Source of the DNA: an uncultured Prevotellaceae bacterium
GTDB lineage: Bacteria; Bacteroidota; Bacteroidia; Bacteroidales; Bacteroidaceae
Assembly (NCBI GenBank): GCA_902800435.1
Contig: CADCEQ010000018.1
Location: 1 to 64,000, forward strand
Reading direction: 5' to 3'
Length of the DNA: 64,000 nucleotides
Part shown: piece after piece, positions 62,786 through 64,000 of the stretch
How positions within the stretch are numbered: the first letter of the stretch is position 1
How the letters are laid out: each line of letters starts with the position of its first letter
The notes under the pieces: model-generated
The model's input: only the letters and a program-made list of their open reading frames with translations
Told to the model about the DNA's origin: nothing
The model's database searches: none
Translations under genes and position numbers: made by a program

Positions 62786-64000
62786 TTACAGTTTACGTTT
62801 ATCTATCACGTGGGCGCTCTTGCCTTGTGAGCGCTCGATGGTGTTGGGAGCCTTCAGCTGGACCTTGGCCGAGATGCTGAGCACGCTCTTGAGCTTCTGT
62901 GCCAGCTTCTTCTCGAGGGCGTCGACGGCGGCAGGCGTGTCGAACGTGCCGGTGAAGTACTCCTGGCGGATTTCCACCTGAACCTGCAGCGTGTCGAGGT
63001 TGTTGACGCGGTCGACGACGAGCATGTAGCGGGGTGCGAACTCCGGCATGCTGAGCACGACGCTCTCCACCTGCGACGGGAATACGTTGATACCGCGGAT
63101 GATGAGCATATCGTCGGAACGACCCTCGATGCGGCCCATGCGGACGTTGGTGCGCCCGCAGTCGCACGTGCCGGGCAGCAGCGAGCAGAGGTCGCGTGTG
63201 CGGTAGCGGATGACGGGCATGCCCTCCTTGGTCAGCGTGGTGAACACCAGCTCGCCCGTCTGTCCGGCGGGCAGCGGCTCGAGTGTAGTGGGGTTGATGA
63301 TTTCGGGGTAGAAGTGGTCCTCGTTGATGTGGGAGCCGTGCTGCATCTGGCACTCGTAGCTGACGCTGGGGCCCATCACCTCGGAGAGTCCGTAGATGTT
63401 GTAGCCCTTCAGTCCGAGGCGTGCTTCAATCTCCTCGCGCATCTTCTCCGTCCAAGGCTCGGCGCCGAAGGCACCCACGCGCAGCTTGATCTGCTCCTTG
63501 GTGATGCCCATCTTCTCCATCGTCTCGGCCAGGTAGAGGGCGTAGCTCGGTGTGCAGGCAATGCCCGTGATGCCGAGGTCGCGGATAAGCTTGAGGTGCT
63601 TCTCGGTGTTACCCGTTCCGGCGGGAATGACCGAGGCTCCCATGTGCTCCACGCCGTAGTGGGCACCCAGGCCGCCGGTGAAGAGTCCGTAGCCGTAGGC
63701 CACCGAGAATATGTCGTTGCGGGTGACGCCGAACGCCGTCAGACAGCGGGCCATGCACTCGCTCCAGACGCCGATGTCCTTGCGGGTATAGCCCACGATG
63801 GTGGGGTTGCCCGTAGTGCCGCTTGAGGCGTGTACGCGGATAATCTCGCTCTGCGGGGCTGCCTGCAGACCGAAGGGGTAGTTGTCGCGCAGGTCCTTCT
63901 TCGTGGTGAAGGGCAGCTTCTTGATATCCTCGATGGTCTGGATGTCGTCGGGACGGATGTCGAGCTCTTGGAGTTTGTTACGATAAAAGGGAACATTGTG
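62786..64000 (-). CDS. paaK: Phenylacetate-CoA ligase, second copy (5' end outside window)
   Basis: The frame stays open to base 64000 (on the minus strand it enters as HNVPFYRNKLQELD...), so the start lies beyond the window; a GTG at 63796 is inside the coding sequence and is not the start. Motifs: FTTKKDLRDNYPFGLQ, VHASSGTTGNPTIVGYT, YNIYGLSEVMGPSVSYECQMQHGSHINEDHFYPEI, TRDLCSLLPGTCDCGR and RIEGRSDDMLIIRGINVFPSQVE, ending GKSAHVIDKRKL. Clear paralogue of the ligase that follows it. Two ligases plus an ACT protein suggest two related acids are handled or that one copy acts in the reverse direction; neither can be told from sequence. Confidence 0.92.
   Translation of the reverse strand, partial: HNVPFYRNKLQELDIRPDDIQTIEDIKKLPFTTKKDLRDNYPFGLQAAPQSEIIRVHASSGTTGNPTIVGYTRKDIGVWSECMARCLTAFGVTRNDIFSVAYGYGLFTGGLGAHYGVEHMGASVIPAGTGNTEKHLKLIRDLGITGIACTPSYALYLAETMEKMGITKEQIKLRVGAFGAEPWTEKMREEIEARLGLKGYNIYGLSEVMGPSVSYECQMQHGSHINEDHFYPEIINPTTLEPLPAGQTGELVFTTLTKEGMPVIRYRTRDLCSLLPGTCDCGRTNVRMGRIEGRSDDMLIIRGINVFPSQVESVVLSMPEFAPRYMLVVDRVNNLDTLQVQVEIRQEYFTGTFDTPAAVDALEKKLAQKLKSVLSISAKVQLKAPNTIERSQGKSAHVIDKRKL

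Overview
The window reads as chromosomal DNA of a Bacteroidales bacterium, most like Prevotellaceae. Reasons: promoters of the TTTG-N19/20-TAnnTTTG type that is specific to Bacteroidota; A-rich leaders without strong Shine-Dalgarno sequences; SusD, TonB-receptor and BspA families; C-terminal T9SS-like tails (VYDLQGRRI...KGIY...GRKIIIK); and many secreted plant-polysaccharide enzymes. No tRNA, rRNA, CRISPR array, integrase or transposase was recognised.

Region 1 (1-5700): two paralogous outer-surface lipoproteins, each a TolB/PD40-like beta-propeller with one CxxCH haem motif, flank a polytopic membrane protein (DUF6057-like). Repeat-rich DNA follows (a 28-bp tandem array and a 229-bp inverted-repeat element), then a small orphan ORF with a possible frameshift.

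Region 2 (5800-18250): an AT-richer accessory block. It holds a 1509-aa RHS/YD-repeat protein with LRR and SLH-like N-terminal domains and an unrecognised C-terminal tail, then a BspA/dockerin/FISUMP mosaic protein carrying one orphan YD repeat. Next is a three-gene operon: a small sorting-domain protein, an unusually long SusD-like protein without SusC or lipobox, and a FISUMP lipoprotein.

Region 3 (18250-30720): carboxylesterase and GH3 beta-glucosidase (minus), a CE6-CE1 double esterase (plus), a BspA LRR protein and a YafQ-type toxin-antitoxin pair (minus), then an outer-membrane beta-barrel protein.

Region 4 (30757-48752): a dense co-oriented run for plant cell-wall use. It has an iron alcohol dehydrogenase, two GH9, an SDR, GH43, GH5, a GH3 broken by an 8-bp duplication, a nitroreductase lipoprotein, a Gfo/Idh/MocA oxidoreductase and a beta-helix protein. 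A TonB receptor with a lone ECF-S-like membrane protein closes it at a clear terminator. There is no SusC/SusD pair in this run. Together the enzymes would cut beta-glucan/xyloglucan-type backbones (GH9, GH5), trim side chains (GH43) and release glucose (GH3).

Region 5 (48791-58944): an alpha/beta-hydrolase-SGNH double esterase (minus), S9 peptidase, a two-module GH43 protein, a GH2 and a PaaI-type thioesterase.

Region 6 (58945-64000): a promoter- and terminator-bounded small-RNA candidate, nested palindromes, a two-gene DUF6169 cassette between ~150-bp direct repeats, and on the minus strand an ACT-domain protein with two phenylacetate-CoA ligases, the second running off the window.

A family of GC-rich palindromic repeats runs through the whole window: three intergenic copies, and two inserted in the same frame inside unrelated surface-protein genes.
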